A stretch of DNA of 64,000 bases from positions 1 to 64,000 of the forward strand of contig JARKQJ010000075.1 of assembly GCA_029973955.1 (NCBI GenBank). The letters are read 5' to 3'. The notes under the pieces were generated by a model. That model was not told where the DNA came from, made no database searches, and was given only the letters and a program-made list of their open reading frames with translations. The first letter of the stretch is position 1. Every line of letters starts with the position of its first letter. Source of the stretch: Paludibaculum sp. Lineage in GTDB: Bacteria > Acidobacteriota > Terriglobia > Bryobacterales > Bryobacteraceae. Of the stretch, positions 1-9,514 are shown one piece after another. A program made the position numbers and the translations under genes.

Positions 1-262
1 GCCGTGCTTTCAGTTGTTTCCCCAGTGGCGCGGAGATTTTGGGTCGGGGGAAGCCGTGCTTTCAGTTGTTTCCCCCCGTGGCCCCGACACTTTGTGTCGG
101 GGGAAGCCGTGCTTTCAGTTGTTTCCCCCCGTGGCCCCGACACTTTGTGTCGGGGGAAGCCGTGCTTTCAGTTGTTTCCCCCGTGGCCCAGACACTTTGT
201 GTTGGGGGAAGCCGTGCTTTCAGTTGTTTCCTTCGTGGCCCCGACACTTTGTGTCGGGGGAA
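1..262. repeat. Five tandem 52-53 bp repeats with palindromic core
   Basis: Head-to-tail units begin at 1, 53, 106, 159 and 211, each opening with GCCGTGCTTTCAGTTGTTTC and ending GGGGGAA. Units 2, 3 and 5 carry a perfect 9-bp stem (CCCCGACAC / GTGTCGGGG) around TTT. Unit 4 has two changes in the stem and unit 1 has a decayed core. Unit lengths of 53 and 52 are not multiples of 3, and open frames across them exist in three phases, so they are not protein repeats. The array starts at the window edge, so more copies may lie upstream. It could be a REP-like element, an array of binding sites or stacked terminator-like hairpins. The repeat itself is certain; its function is unknown. Confidence 0.9.
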
Positions 263-358
263 TCGGGCTGACCTGGTCCGCTACTGGTGGGGTGAGAGGG
301 CGGTTCTGGTAGCGGCGCGTTGCGGAATGTGGCAAGATTTCTGGCAAGAGAGGGCTGT

Positions 359-808
359 ATGGACGCTGAGATTGCGCGGTTTCTGGATGCTTACACGCCG
401 GAGATGAGGAAGCAGTTTGCGGCGGCTCGCGCGCGGATGAGGAAGCTGGTTCCGCGCGGGGTGGAATTGGTGTACGACAACTACAATTCGCTGGTTTTCG
501 GGTATGGGCCGACAGAGCGGGCGTCGGATGCGGTGGTATCGCTGGCGGGGTTTCCGAAGTGGGTGACGCTGTGTTTTTTGCGGGGCGTCGAGCTGAAAGA
601 CCCGCAGGAGCTGTTGAAGGGTGGGGGGAACCTGGTGCGACATATGCGATTGACGGGCCCTGAGGATTTGGATCGGGCAGAGGTGCTGGAGTTGATCGGG
701 CAGGCGTTGGCGCAGGAGGGGGAGCGGTTTGCGGCGGCGGGGCGGCTGCGGACGGTGGTGAAGTCGATTTCCGCGAAGCAGCGGCCGAGACGGCCGGTGA
801 GCGGCTGA
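359..808 (+). CDS. DUF1801 domain protein
   Basis: A 149-aa cytosolic protein. The pattern of a tyrosine-rich core (YDNYNSLVFGYGP) followed by W-V-x-L-x-F and then DP-x-x-LL-x-G and R-H-M-R-L matches the DUF1801/YdhG-like fold, whose biochemical role is not established. I chose the ATG at 359 because AGAGAGGG lies just before it; an in-frame upstream start at 320 would add 13 residues without a good ribosome site. It stands alone between the repeat array and an oppositely oriented methyltransferase. It is probably housekeeping or accessory, and no substrate can be inferred. Confidence 0.8.
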   Translation: MDAEIARFLDAYTPEMRKQFAAARARMRKLVPRGVELVYDNYNSLVFGYGPTERASDAVVSLAGFPKWVTLCFLRGVELKDPQELLKGGGNLVRHMRLTGPEDLDRAEVLELIGQALAQEGERFAAAGRLRTVVKSISAKQRPRRPVSG

Positions 809-883
809 CGGCGGTGTTTTGAGCCGATGGCAAATGAAAGCGGCTGGGGCGATTTCGCCTAGCGGACGTCGGGGAACAGGGGC

Positions 884-1909
<1,026 letters not shown>

Positions 1910-2036
1910 GGTGAAGCTCTCTGAGGCGGACGGAAATTCCCAGAGGCATCGGGGGGCCAATGCCTACGCTGGAGTCCAGTATAGGCGTTTTGAGGAGAGT
2001 TGGGGCTACGGGCTTTGCGAGAATGGAGCAGGAAAC

Positions 2037-3023
2037 ATGAGGAACCAGATCGGCACTGTCATTTTGGCGCTGGGGATTGCGGCGCTGGGGGCGATGGGAG
2101 AAGCGGAGCGCGGAGGGAAGCCGGAGATGCTGTGGGGCGATACATCGCGGCGGGGGCAGCCGTTCGCGAAGGATCCGAGCGTGATCCGGTTCGGGGGGCG
2201 GTATCTGATGTACTACTCGATTCCGCCGTATGGGGACAAGCGGGCAGGGGACGGGTGGGCAATCGGGATTGCGGAGAGCCGGAATCTGCGGGAGTGGACG
2301 AAGGTGGGGGAGGTGGTGCCGGCGAAGGATTACGAGGGGAAAGGGGTAGCGGCGCCGCAGGCGAAGGTAGTGGATGGCGCGGTACACCTGTTCTACCAGA
2401 CGTATGGGTGGGGGCCGAAGGACGCGATCTGCCACGCGGTGTCGCGGGATGGGCTGCGGTTTGAGCGGGATGAGACGAATCCAATCTTCCGGCCGGAGGG
2501 GGCGTGGAGTGCGGGGCGGGCGATCGATGCGGAGGTGGTGCGGTACCGCGGGCGGTGGTTCCTGTATGCGGCGACGAGGGATCCGGAGATGAAGGTCCAG
2601 ATGCTGACGGGGGCCGTTTCGAAGAAGGGATTCCGGAGAGAGGATTGGACGATGCTGGGGGATGGGCCGCTGCTGAAGCCGGAGCTGCCGTGGGAGAAGG
2701 ATTGCATCGAAGCGCCGACCACGGTGGAGCGCGACGGGGTTTTGTACATGTTCTATGCGGGCGCGTACAACAACGCTCCGCAGCAGATCGGCGTGGCGCG
2801 GAGCGAGGATGGCGTGGTGTGGAAGCGACTGGGGGATCTTCCGCTTCTGGCCAACGGCGCGGAGGGCGAGTGGAACTCGTCGGAGTCAGGCCATCCGTGC
2901 GTCTTCGTGGATGAAGACGGGGAGACGTACCTGTTCTTCCAGGGCAACAACGACAAGGGGAAGACATGGCTGCTCTCGTTTGTGCGGATCGGATGGAAGG
3001 GCGGCGTGCCGTATGTGAAATAG
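2037..3023 (+). CDS. Secreted five-bladed beta-propeller glycosidase-like protein (GH43/GH130-like)
   Basis: A 328-aa protein with a Sec signal peptide (about 1-22). It then shows blade repeats typical of the GH43/GH130/GH117 superfamily: KDPSVIRFGGRYLMYYS, VHLFYQTYGWG, IDAEVVRYRGRWFLYAA, EAPTTVERDGVLYMFYAG and HPCVFVDEDGETYLFFQG. The acidic residues in DPSV, DAEV and EAPT lie where these families keep their catalytic triad. It probably cleaves or phosphorolyses an oligosaccharide in the periplasm; substrate and exact family are unresolved. The ATG at 2037 follows GGAGCAGGAAAC and begins the signal peptide. Upstream in-frame codons run through the methyltransferase promoter region and are not believed. 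Confidence 0.78.
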   Translation: MRNQIGTVILALGIAALGAMGEAERGGKPEMLWGDTSRRGQPFAKDPSVIRFGGRYLMYYSIPPYGDKRAGDGWAIGIAESRNLREWTKVGEVVPAKDYEGKGVAAPQAKVVDGAVHLFYQTYGWGPKDAICHAVSRDGLRFERDETNPIFRPEGAWSAGRAIDAEVVRYRGRWFLYAATRDPEMKVQMLTGAVSKKGFRREDWTMLGDGPLLKPELPWEKDCIEAPTTVERDGVLYMFYAGAYNNAPQQIGVARSEDGVVWKRLGDLPLLANGAEGEWNSSESGHPCVFVDEDGETYLFFQGNNDKGKTWLLSFVRIGWKGGVPYVK

Positions 3024-3047
3024 GGGGCGGTAGACTGGTGGTTCGGC

Positions 3048-6000
3048 ATGGCTGAGGTTAGCAAGACAGTGGCGGTGCTGGCGGAGAAGCCGTCGGTGGC
3101 GCGGGACATTGCGAAGGTGCTGGGGGCGAATGCGCGGGGCGAGGGGTTCCTGCATGGGAACGGGTATGTGGTGACGTGGGCGATTGGGCACCTGGCGGCG
3201 CTGGCGCAGCCGCATGAGATCAATGCGGCGTGGAAGTACTGGAAGCGGGAGACGCTGCCGATGCTGCCGCGGGAGTGGCCGCTGGTGGTGTACGAGAAGA
3301 CGAAGGATCAGTTCGAGGTGGTGCGGAAGATCCTGACATCGCCGAAGGTGGAGAGGGTGGTGTGCGCGACGGACGCGGGGCGGGAGGGGGAGCTGATCTT
3401 CCGCTACATCTACGAGGCGGCGGGGAGCGAGAAGCCGGTGGAGCGGCTGTGGGTGTCGTCGTTGACGGCGGATGCGATCAAGAAGGGTTTTCACGAGCTG
3501 AAGCCTGGGCGGGAGTACGACGGGCTGGCGGATGCGGCGAAGGGGCGGAGCCGGGCGGACTGGCTGGTGGGGATGAATCTGTCGCGGGCGTATTCGCTGA
3601 CGTATGGCGAGGATCTGTCGGTAGGACGGGTGCAGACGCCGACGCTGGCGATGGTGGTGGAGCGGGAGCTGGCGATCCGGGCGTTTGTGCCGGAAGAGTA
3701 TATCGAGGTGGTGGCGACGTTTCATCCTGAGGGCAGGGAAGCGGAGGCGCAGTACAAAGGGACGTGGTTTCGGGAGCGGAAGCCGGGGGAGGACAAGGAA
3801 AAGCTGCAGCAATCGATGCGGCTGCCGGCGGACGGGCAGGAAGCGGCAGCGATTGTGGAGCGGGCGCGGACGGGGGCGGCGGAGATCGAGTCGTTGGAGC
3901 AGGCGACGCAGCGGATGGCTCCGCCGGCGTTCTACGATCTGACGGAACTGCAGCGCCATGCGAACCGGCTGTATGGGTTCTCGGCTCAGAAGACGCTGGA
4001 CACGGCGCAGGCTTTGTATGAGCGGCACAAGCTGCTGAGCTATCCGAGGACGGACAGCCGGCACTTGTCGCAGACGGTGGCGGCGACGCTGCCGCGCGTG
4101 GTGAAGACGGTGAGCGGGGCCTATGCCGAGTGGCTGGCGGCGGGGACGGGCGAGCGGCCGTTGGGGCGGCGGTTTGTGGACGATGCGAAGGTGAGCGATC
4201 ACCACGCGATCATTCCGACGGCGACGCCGCCGGAGCGGGCGACGCTGAACGGCGATGAGAGGAAGATCTACGACCTGGTCTGCCGGCGGCTGCTGAGCGC
4301 GTGGCATGGGGACTACGTGACGGCGGTGACGACGGTGATCACGGCCGTGCGGAACGAGGGCGTGGTGGACCGGTTTCACGCGTCGGGGACGGCGGTGGTC
4401 GAGATGGGGTGGAAGGTGCTGGACGTGGCGCCCCCAAAGAAGAAGGCGAAGGAGGAGGAGGAGCAGAAGCTGCCGGGCGGACTGGCGGAGGGGCAGGCTC
4501 AGGATGTGCTGGATGTGGAGGCGGTGAAGAAGAAGACGCGGGCTCCGAAGCGATTCACGGAAGCGACGTTGTTGACGGCGATGGAGACGGCTGGGAAGAC
4601 GCTGGACGAGAAAGAGCTGTCGGACGCGATGAAGGAGAGCGGGCTAGGAACGCCGGCGACGCGGGCGGGGATCATCGAAGTGCTGCTGAAGCGGGCGTAT
4701 ATCGAGAGGGTGGGGAAGAGTCTGCAGGCGACGGAGAAGGGGATCCGGCTGATTGAGGTGGTGCACCCGGAGGTGAAGAGTCCGGCGATGACGGGGCAGT
4801 GGGAGGCGTATCTGGGACGGATCCACAAGGGGAAGGATCAGTTGGAGCCGTTCATCCGGGGGATTGAGGATTACGTGCGGGAGGTGGTGGGGAAGGTGGG
4901 GCGAGCGCCGGCGGCGCCGCGGCGGGAGGCGGCCGCGACTCAGGAGGTGACGGCTAAAGAGGCGACGCCTCAGGCGGCGGCAAAGGTTGCGGCGGCTCCG
5001 CGCGAGGGTGCGACCCTGGAGGAGTTATTGCACGAGGTGTTCGGGTTTGAGCGGTTCCGGCCGAATCAGGAGGCGGTGTGCAAGGCGCTGGTGGAGGGTC
5101 ATGAGGCGCTGCTGGTGATGCCGACGGGATCGGGGAAGTCGCTGTGCTACCAATTGCCGGGGGTGGCGCGGGGCGGGACGACGCTGGTGGTGAGTCCGCT
5201 GATTGCGCTGATGGAAGACCAGGTGGCGAAGTTGAAGGCGCAGGGCCTGAGGGTGTCGCGGATCCACAGCGGGATGGACCGGGCGGCTTCGAGGCAGGCC
5301 TGCATCGAGTATTTGAATGGGGGGCTGCAGTTTCTGTTTATCGCTCCGGAGCGGCTGCGGGTGGCGGGGTTTCCGGAGATGCTGGCGAAGCGGAAGCCGT
5401 CGTTGATCGCGATCGACGAGGCGCACTGCATTTCGCAGTGGGGGCACGATTTCCGGCCGGACTACCGGATGCTGGGGCAGCATTTGCCGGCGCTGCGGCC
5501 GGCGCCGGTGATCGGATTGACGGCGACGGCGACGCCGCGGGTGCAGGACGACATCTGCCAGCAGTTGGGAATGGGGCACGTGGCGCGGTTCATTCATGGA
5601 TTCCGGCGGGAGAACCTGGCGGTGGAGGTAGTGGAGGTGGCGCCGTCGCGGCGGGGGGAGATTGTGGCGGAGCTGCTTTCGGAGGATGAGCGGCGGCCGG
5701 CGATTGTGTACGCGCCGACGCGGAAGCAGGTGGATGAGCTGACGTGGGAGTTGAAGCAGGAGTTCCCGGCGGGGGCTTATCATGCGGGGCTGGATGCAGA
5801 CCACCGGAAGAGAGTGCAGCAGGAGTTCCTGGGCGGGAAGTTGGAAGTGATGGTGGCGACGATCGCCTTTGGGATGGGGATCGATAAGCCGGATGTGCGG
5901 ACGGTGATTCACACGGGGCTGCCTGGGAGCGTGGAGGCGTACTACCAGGAGATTGGGCGAGCGGGGCGGGACGGGCTGCCGAGCCGGGCGGTGCTGATGC

Positions 6001-7064
6001 ACAGCTACGCGGATCGATATACGCACGATTTCTTCTTTGAGCGAGACTATCCGGAGGCGGACGAGTTGGAGAAGATCTACCGCGTGCTGGGGGCGGAGGC
6101 GCTGGAGAAAGATGTGGTGCGACGGAAGGCGCGGATGGGGGAGGCGGAGTTCGACACGGCGCTGGAGAAGCTGTGGATTCACGGCGGGGCGATGGTGGAC
6201 TATGCGGAGAACGTGAGTTTGGGGAAGGAGGGTTGGCGGGAGAGTTACGTGGCGGTGCGGAAGCAGAAGGAGTCGCAGATTGAGGAGGTGATCCGGTTTG
6301 CGGAGACGAGCCACTGCCGGATGACGACTTTGGTGCGGTACTTCGGCGATGAAGAGGACAGCGGCGAGGCGTGCGGGGTGTGCGATTTCTGCGCGCCGGG
6401 CGAGTGCGTGGCGCAGCGGTTCCGGGAGGCGACGCTGACGGAGATGGGCGTGGTGCGGAGGGTGCTGGGGGCGCTGAAGCACGGGAATGCGCGGTCGACG
6501 GGGCGGCTGCATGAGGATGTTTGCGGGAAGGGCGAGCTGGACCGGGATGGGTTCGAAGAAGTGCTGGGGGCGATGGCAAGAGTGGGTTGGGTGGAGATGG
6601 CGGACGCGGTGTTCGAGAAAGAGGGGCGGAGGGTGCCGTACCGGACGGCGCGGCTGACGGATGAGGGATTGGAGCTGGAAGAGGATGACGTGGTGGAGCT
6701 GCAGGTAAAGGAGGCGGCGGCGCCGGCGAAGCGGAGGAAGAAGGGGAAGAAGGAGAAGAAGGCGGAGGCCGAGGCTCCGAAGAAGAAGGGGGCGCAGCGG
6801 CGTGAGGTGAAGGAGCGGGCGCAGCAGGTATTGGTGGAGGCGGATGAGGGACTAGAGAAGGCGTTGAAGGCGTGGCGGCTGGAGGAGGCTCGCAAGAAGG
6901 GCGTGCCGGCGTTCCGGGTGATGACGGACAAGGTGTTGAAGGAGATTGCGGTGAGGCGGCCGGAGTCAGCGGCGGAGTTGCTGGCGATTCCGGGGGTGGG
7001 GATCAAGATGGTGGAGCAGTATGGGCGGGTGCTGTATCGAATTCTTGGGAAGAGTACGAATTGA
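3048..7064 (+). CDS. DNA topoisomerase III - RecQ helicase fusion
   Basis: A 1338-aa single polypeptide. Residues 1-620 are a type IA topoisomerase III: toprim EKPS at 13-16, ATDAGREGE at 107-115, SVGRVQTPTLAMV near 191 and the active-site tyrosine Tyr332 in SYPRTDSRHL. A K/E-rich insert lies near 463-475 and the zinc ribbons of longer type IA enzymes are absent. After an Ala/Pro/Lys linker (about 618-655), a full RecQ helicase follows: Walker A MPTGSGKS 691-698, DEAH 790-793, GLTATATP, ATIAFGMGIDKPDVR, the EIGRAGRDG arginine finger, and a C4 zinc site at Cys1090, 1109, 1112 and 1115. A winged-helix region, a lysine-rich linker (1228-1247) and a C-terminal HRDC domain (about 1265-1335) complete it. 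RecQ plus TopoIII is the core that dissolves recombination intermediates; here both are covalently joined. The frame is continuous with no shift. Confidence 0.95.
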   Translation: MAEVSKTVAVLAEKPSVARDIAKVLGANARGEGFLHGNGYVVTWAIGHLAALAQPHEINAAWKYWKRETLPMLPREWPLVVYEKTKDQFEVVRKILTSPKVERVVCATDAGREGELIFRYIYEAAGSEKPVERLWVSSLTADAIKKGFHELKPGREYDGLADAAKGRSRADWLVGMNLSRAYSLTYGEDLSVGRVQTPTLAMVVERELAIRAFVPEEYIEVVATFHPEGREAEAQYKGTWFRERKPGEDKEKLQQSMRLPADGQEAAAIVERARTGAAEIESLEQATQRMAPPAFYDLTELQRHANRLYGFSAQKTLDTAQALYERHKLLSYPRTDSRHLSQTVAATLPRVVKTVSGAYAEWLAAGTGERPLGRRFVDDAKVSDHHAIIPTATPPERATLNGDERKIYDLVCRRLLSAWHGDYVTAVTTVITAVRNEGVVDRFHASGTAVVEMGWKVLDVAPPKKKAKEEEEQKLPGGLAEGQAQDVLDVEAVKKKTRAPKRFTEATLLTAMETAGKTLDEKELSDAMKESGLGTPATRAGIIEVLLKRAYIERVGKSLQATEKGIRLIEVVHPEVKSPAMTGQWEAYLGRIHKGKDQLEPFIRGIEDYVREVVGKVGRAPAAPRREAAATQEVTAKEATPQAAAKVAAAPREGATLEELLHEVFGFERFRPNQEAVCKALVEGHEALLVMPTGSGKSLCYQLPGVARGGTTLVVSPLIALMEDQVAKLKAQGLRVSRIHSGMDRAASRQACIEYLNGGLQFLFIAPERLRVAGFPEMLAKRKPSLIAIDEAHCISQWGHDFRPDYRMLGQHLPALRPAPVIGLTATATPRVQDDICQQLGMGHVARFIHGFRRENLAVEVVEVAPSRRGEIVAELLSEDERRPAIVYAPTRKQVDELTWELKQEFPAGAYHAGLDADHRKRVQQEFLGGKLEVMVATIAFGMGIDKPDVRTVIHTGLPGSVEAYYQEIGRAGRDGLPSRAVLMHSYADRYTHDFFFERDYPEADELEKIYRVLGAEALEKDVVRRKARMGEAEFDTALEKLWIHGGAMVDYAENVSLGKEGWRESYVAVRKQKESQIEEVIRFAETSHCRMTTLVRYFGDEEDSGEACGVCDFCAPGECVAQRFREATLTEMGVVRRVLGALKHGNARSTGRLHEDVCGKGELDRDGFEEVLGAMARVGWVEMADAVFEKEGRRVPYRTARLTDEGLELEEDDVVELQVKEAAAPAKRRKKGKKEKKAEAEAPKKKGAQRREVKERAQQVLVEADEGLEKALKAWRLEEARKKGVPAFRVMTDKVLKEIAVRRPESAAELLAIPGVGIKMVEQYGRVLYRILGKSTN

Positions 7065-7076
7065 TAGGATCTGAAT

Positions 7077-8291
7077 GTGCGGATCACGGCACTGATCTTT
7101 GCGGCTTCGATGGTATACGGGCAGGAGAGCCTGACGCTGGAGGAAGCGGTCACCAGGGCGCTGGGGAACCATCCGCTGCTGGCGGAGGGGCAGAGGCGGA
7201 TTCAGGCGGCGCAGGGGCAACAGCGGCAGGCGGGGCTGAGGCTGAATCCGCGGCTGGTGCTGCAGGCGGAGAATTTGCGCGGGCCGGGGCAGGTTCCGTT
7301 TGTGTATGGGCGGGACACGGACAACTTTGCTTATCTGACGCAGACGTTTGAGACGGCGGGGAAACGGGGGAAGCGGGTGGAGCTGGCGTCGCAAGGATTG
7401 AGAAGCACGGAACTGGAACTGGCGGTGCTGCGGCGACAGGTGGCGCGGAGCGTGGTGCTGGCGTATTGGAGCGCGGCCGGGTCGGAGCGGATGAGGGAGT
7501 TGCTGGACGAGAGCGTGCGGACGTTCCAGCAGGTGGTGGAGTATCACGAGGCGCGAGTGCGGGAAGGGGCGATGGCGGAGAGCGATCTGTTGCGGGTAAA
7601 GCTGGAGGCGGGGCGGTTTGCGCTGGCGGCGAATAATGCCAAGCTGGACGCGGCGCGGGCGCGGATCGAGCTGTTCCGGACGATGGGGGAGACGGCGTTT
7701 CCGGAGGTGAAGTTTACGGAACCGCTGGAGCTGAGGGAAGACCGGGGCGTGCTGGGCGAGGCGGCGGAAGCGCTCCGGAAGCGGCCGGAGGTGGAGTTGG
7801 CGGCCACGAGGTTGGAGCAGGCGAAGCGGCAGTTGGCGGTGGCGCAGGCCACGGCGACACCGAATGTGGAGGGGCTGTTCGGGTACAAGCGGACGAACGG
7901 TTTCGACACGCTGCTGGCGGGCATGCAGTTGGACTTGCCGTTTGCGAATAGGAACCAGGGAAACATCCAGACAGCGACGGCGGAGATCAAGGCGGCGGAG
8001 GCGAACCGGGCGGCGACGGAGGCGATAGTGCGGGCGGAGGTGGAGGCGGCGCGGGCGGAGTATGAGGTGCGGCGGAAGCAAGTGAGCGAGTTTCTGGGGC
8101 GGCTGAAGGAAGAGGCGTCGGAGACGTCGAAGATCGCGCAGGCGGCGTACCGGCTGGGCGGCGCGGATCTGTTGCGGCTGTTGGACGCGGAGCGGCTGCG
8201 GATAGAGATCGACCTGTTGAACTACCGGGCGATGATGGAGTACCGGCAGAGCGCGGCGGCGCTGGAGTTTGCACTGGGAGTGAAGCCATGA
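7077..8291 (+). CDS. TolC-family outer-membrane efflux protein (CzcC-like)
   Basis: A 404-aa outer-membrane channel of a tripartite metal efflux pump. It starts with GTG at 7077, 12 bases after the topoisomerase stop. A short signal peptide (about 1-15) precedes SLTLEEAVTRAL, the typical OEP opening. Two repeated long alpha-helical regions are rich in Ala, Glu and Arg; the second ends SKIAQAAYRLGGADLLRLLDAERLRIE, the usual second-repeat signature. It overlaps the adaptor gene by ATGA at 8288-8291, so translation is coupled. An ATG two bases earlier is out of frame. Metal specificity must come from the permease; CzcC is the closest functional class. Confidence 0.88.
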   Translation: MRITALIFAASMVYGQESLTLEEAVTRALGNHPLLAEGQRRIQAAQGQQRQAGLRLNPRLVLQAENLRGPGQVPFVYGRDTDNFAYLTQTFETAGKRGKRVELASQGLRSTELELAVLRRQVARSVVLAYWSAAGSERMRELLDESVRTFQQVVEYHEARVREGAMAESDLLRVKLEAGRFALAANNAKLDAARARIELFRTMGETAFPEVKFTEPLELREDRGVLGEAAEALRKRPEVELAATRLEQAKRQLAVAQATATPNVEGLFGYKRTNGFDTLLAGMQLDLPFANRNQGNIQTATAEIKAAEANRAATEAIVRAEVEAARAEYEVRRKQVSEFLGRLKEEASETSKIAQAAYRLGGADLLRLLDAERLRIEIDLLNYRAMMEYRQSAAALEFALGVKP

Positions 8292-9505
8292 AGCGCTGGA
8301 TATGGACGGCGGCGGTGTTGTTGCTGGCGGGCTGCACGAAAGAGGCGCCGAAGCCGGCGGCTCCGGCGGCGAAGGAGGAGAAGAAGGCCGGACCGCGCGT
8401 GGTGGAGCTGGACGCGACGGCAATGAAAGAGGCCAACGTGCAGGTGGCCACGGTGGAGGAGCGGCGGGTGCCGTTGACGGTTCGGGCGAACGGGCGGCTG
8501 ACGGCGAACGAGAATACGACGTGGCGCGTGGGGGCGATCACGGATGGCCGGATCATTGTGGCGGCGGCGAAGGTGGGGGACCGGGTGGAGAAGGGGCAGG
8601 TGCTGGCGCGGATGCACAGCCACGACATTCACGAGTCGAGGGCGCTGTACCGCAGAGCGGTGGCGGAACAGAACCGGCTGCAATCGAATCTGGAATACGC
8701 GCGGCGGCAGCGGGACCGCGTGAAGAGGCTGCTGGAGATGAAGGCGGCGAGCCAGGAGCAGTTGGATACGGCGGAGAACGAGCTGAAGAATGTGCAGACG
8801 GCGCTGAAGAGCGCGGAGATTGAGGTGAACCGGACGCGGAACCACCTGGTGGAGTTTTTGGGGATTCCGCCGGAGGGGTCGGAGGAGAAGGAGCACGAGG
8901 CTTCGCCGGAGGCGCATGTGGAGGATCTGATTCCGGTGCGGGCGCCGGCCGCTGGGATCGTGCTGACGCGGCTGATCACGCCGGGGGCGGTGGTGCAGGC
9001 GTCGGGGGATTTGTACGTGTTGTGCGACCTTTCGACGATTTGGGTGATGGCGGCGGTGCAGGAGGAGTTCCTGCCGAAGGTGCGGACGGGGATGACGGCG
9101 CGGGTGAAGGTGCAGGCGTATCCGGACCACACGTTCGTGGGGAAGGTGACGAAGATCGACGAGAAGCTGGACGCGGAGACGCGAACGGTGCAGGTGCGGG
9201 TGGAGGTGGACAACCAGCGCGGGCTATTGAAGCCGGAGATGTATGCGGGTGTGGAACTGGAAGCCGGCGGGAGCGAGCCGGGACTGTTTGTGCCGCAGGT
9301 GGCGGTGCAGGATGTGAACGGGCAGGCGACGGTGTTCGTGGAGAAGGAGCGGGGCAAGTACGAACCGCGGACGGTGGAGACGGGGCGGACGCTGGAGGGG
9401 CTGATCGAGATCCAGCGGGGACTGATCGCGGGCGAGAAGGTGGTGAGCGGCGGGAGCTTCATTCTGAAGTCGCAGTTACTGAAGGCGAGCCTGTCGGAAG
9501 AGTAG
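8288..9505 (+). CDS. RND efflux periplasmic adaptor (CzcB-like), lipoprotein
   Basis: A 405-aa membrane-fusion protein bridging the inner-membrane permease and the outer-membrane channel. The signal peptide ends in lipobox LLAGC at about residues 14-18, so it is probably lipid-anchored in the inner membrane. A biotinyl-lipoyl-like half motif appears as ITDGRIIVAAAKVGDRVEKGQVLARMHS. It is followed by a coiled-coil hairpin (about 118-195, many Glu/Arg/Gln) and a beta-barrel domain ending VVSGGSFILKSQLLKA. It sits between the channel (4-bp overlap) and the permease (9-bp gap), forming a complete CzcCBA operon. Confident family call; the CzcB label follows from the permease's metal signature. Confidence 0.9.
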   Translation: MKRWIWTAAVLLLAGCTKEAPKPAAPAAKEEKKAGPRVVELDATAMKEANVQVATVEERRVPLTVRANGRLTANENTTWRVGAITDGRIIVAAAKVGDRVEKGQVLARMHSHDIHESRALYRRAVAEQNRLQSNLEYARRQRDRVKRLLEMKAASQEQLDTAENELKNVQTALKSAEIEVNRTRNHLVEFLGIPPEGSEEKEHEASPEAHVEDLIPVRAPAAGIVLTRLITPGAVVQASGDLYVLCDLSTIWVMAAVQEEFLPKVRTGMTARVKVQAYPDHTFVGKVTKIDEKLDAETRTVQVRVEVDNQRGLLKPEMYAGVELEAGGSEPGLFVPQVAVQDVNGQATVFVEKERGKYEPRTVETGRTLEGLIEIQRGLIAGEKVVSGGSFILKSQLLKASLSEE

Positions 9506-9514
9506 GGGCGCGAG

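Noticed and set aside
1-262. CRISPR array
   Set aside because: Repeats are contiguous, with no unique spacers, and no cas genes lie nearby.
1-312. A 102-codon reading frame across the tandem repeats
   Set aside because: It follows the repeat units, exists in three phases and has no ribosome site; unit lengths of 52 and 53 bp shift the frame.
3048-7064. Two genes merged by a missed stop or frameshift
   Set aside because: The frame is open throughout, the linker has the Ala/Pro/Lys composition of a genuine interdomain linker and no start or ribosome site precedes the RecQ half.
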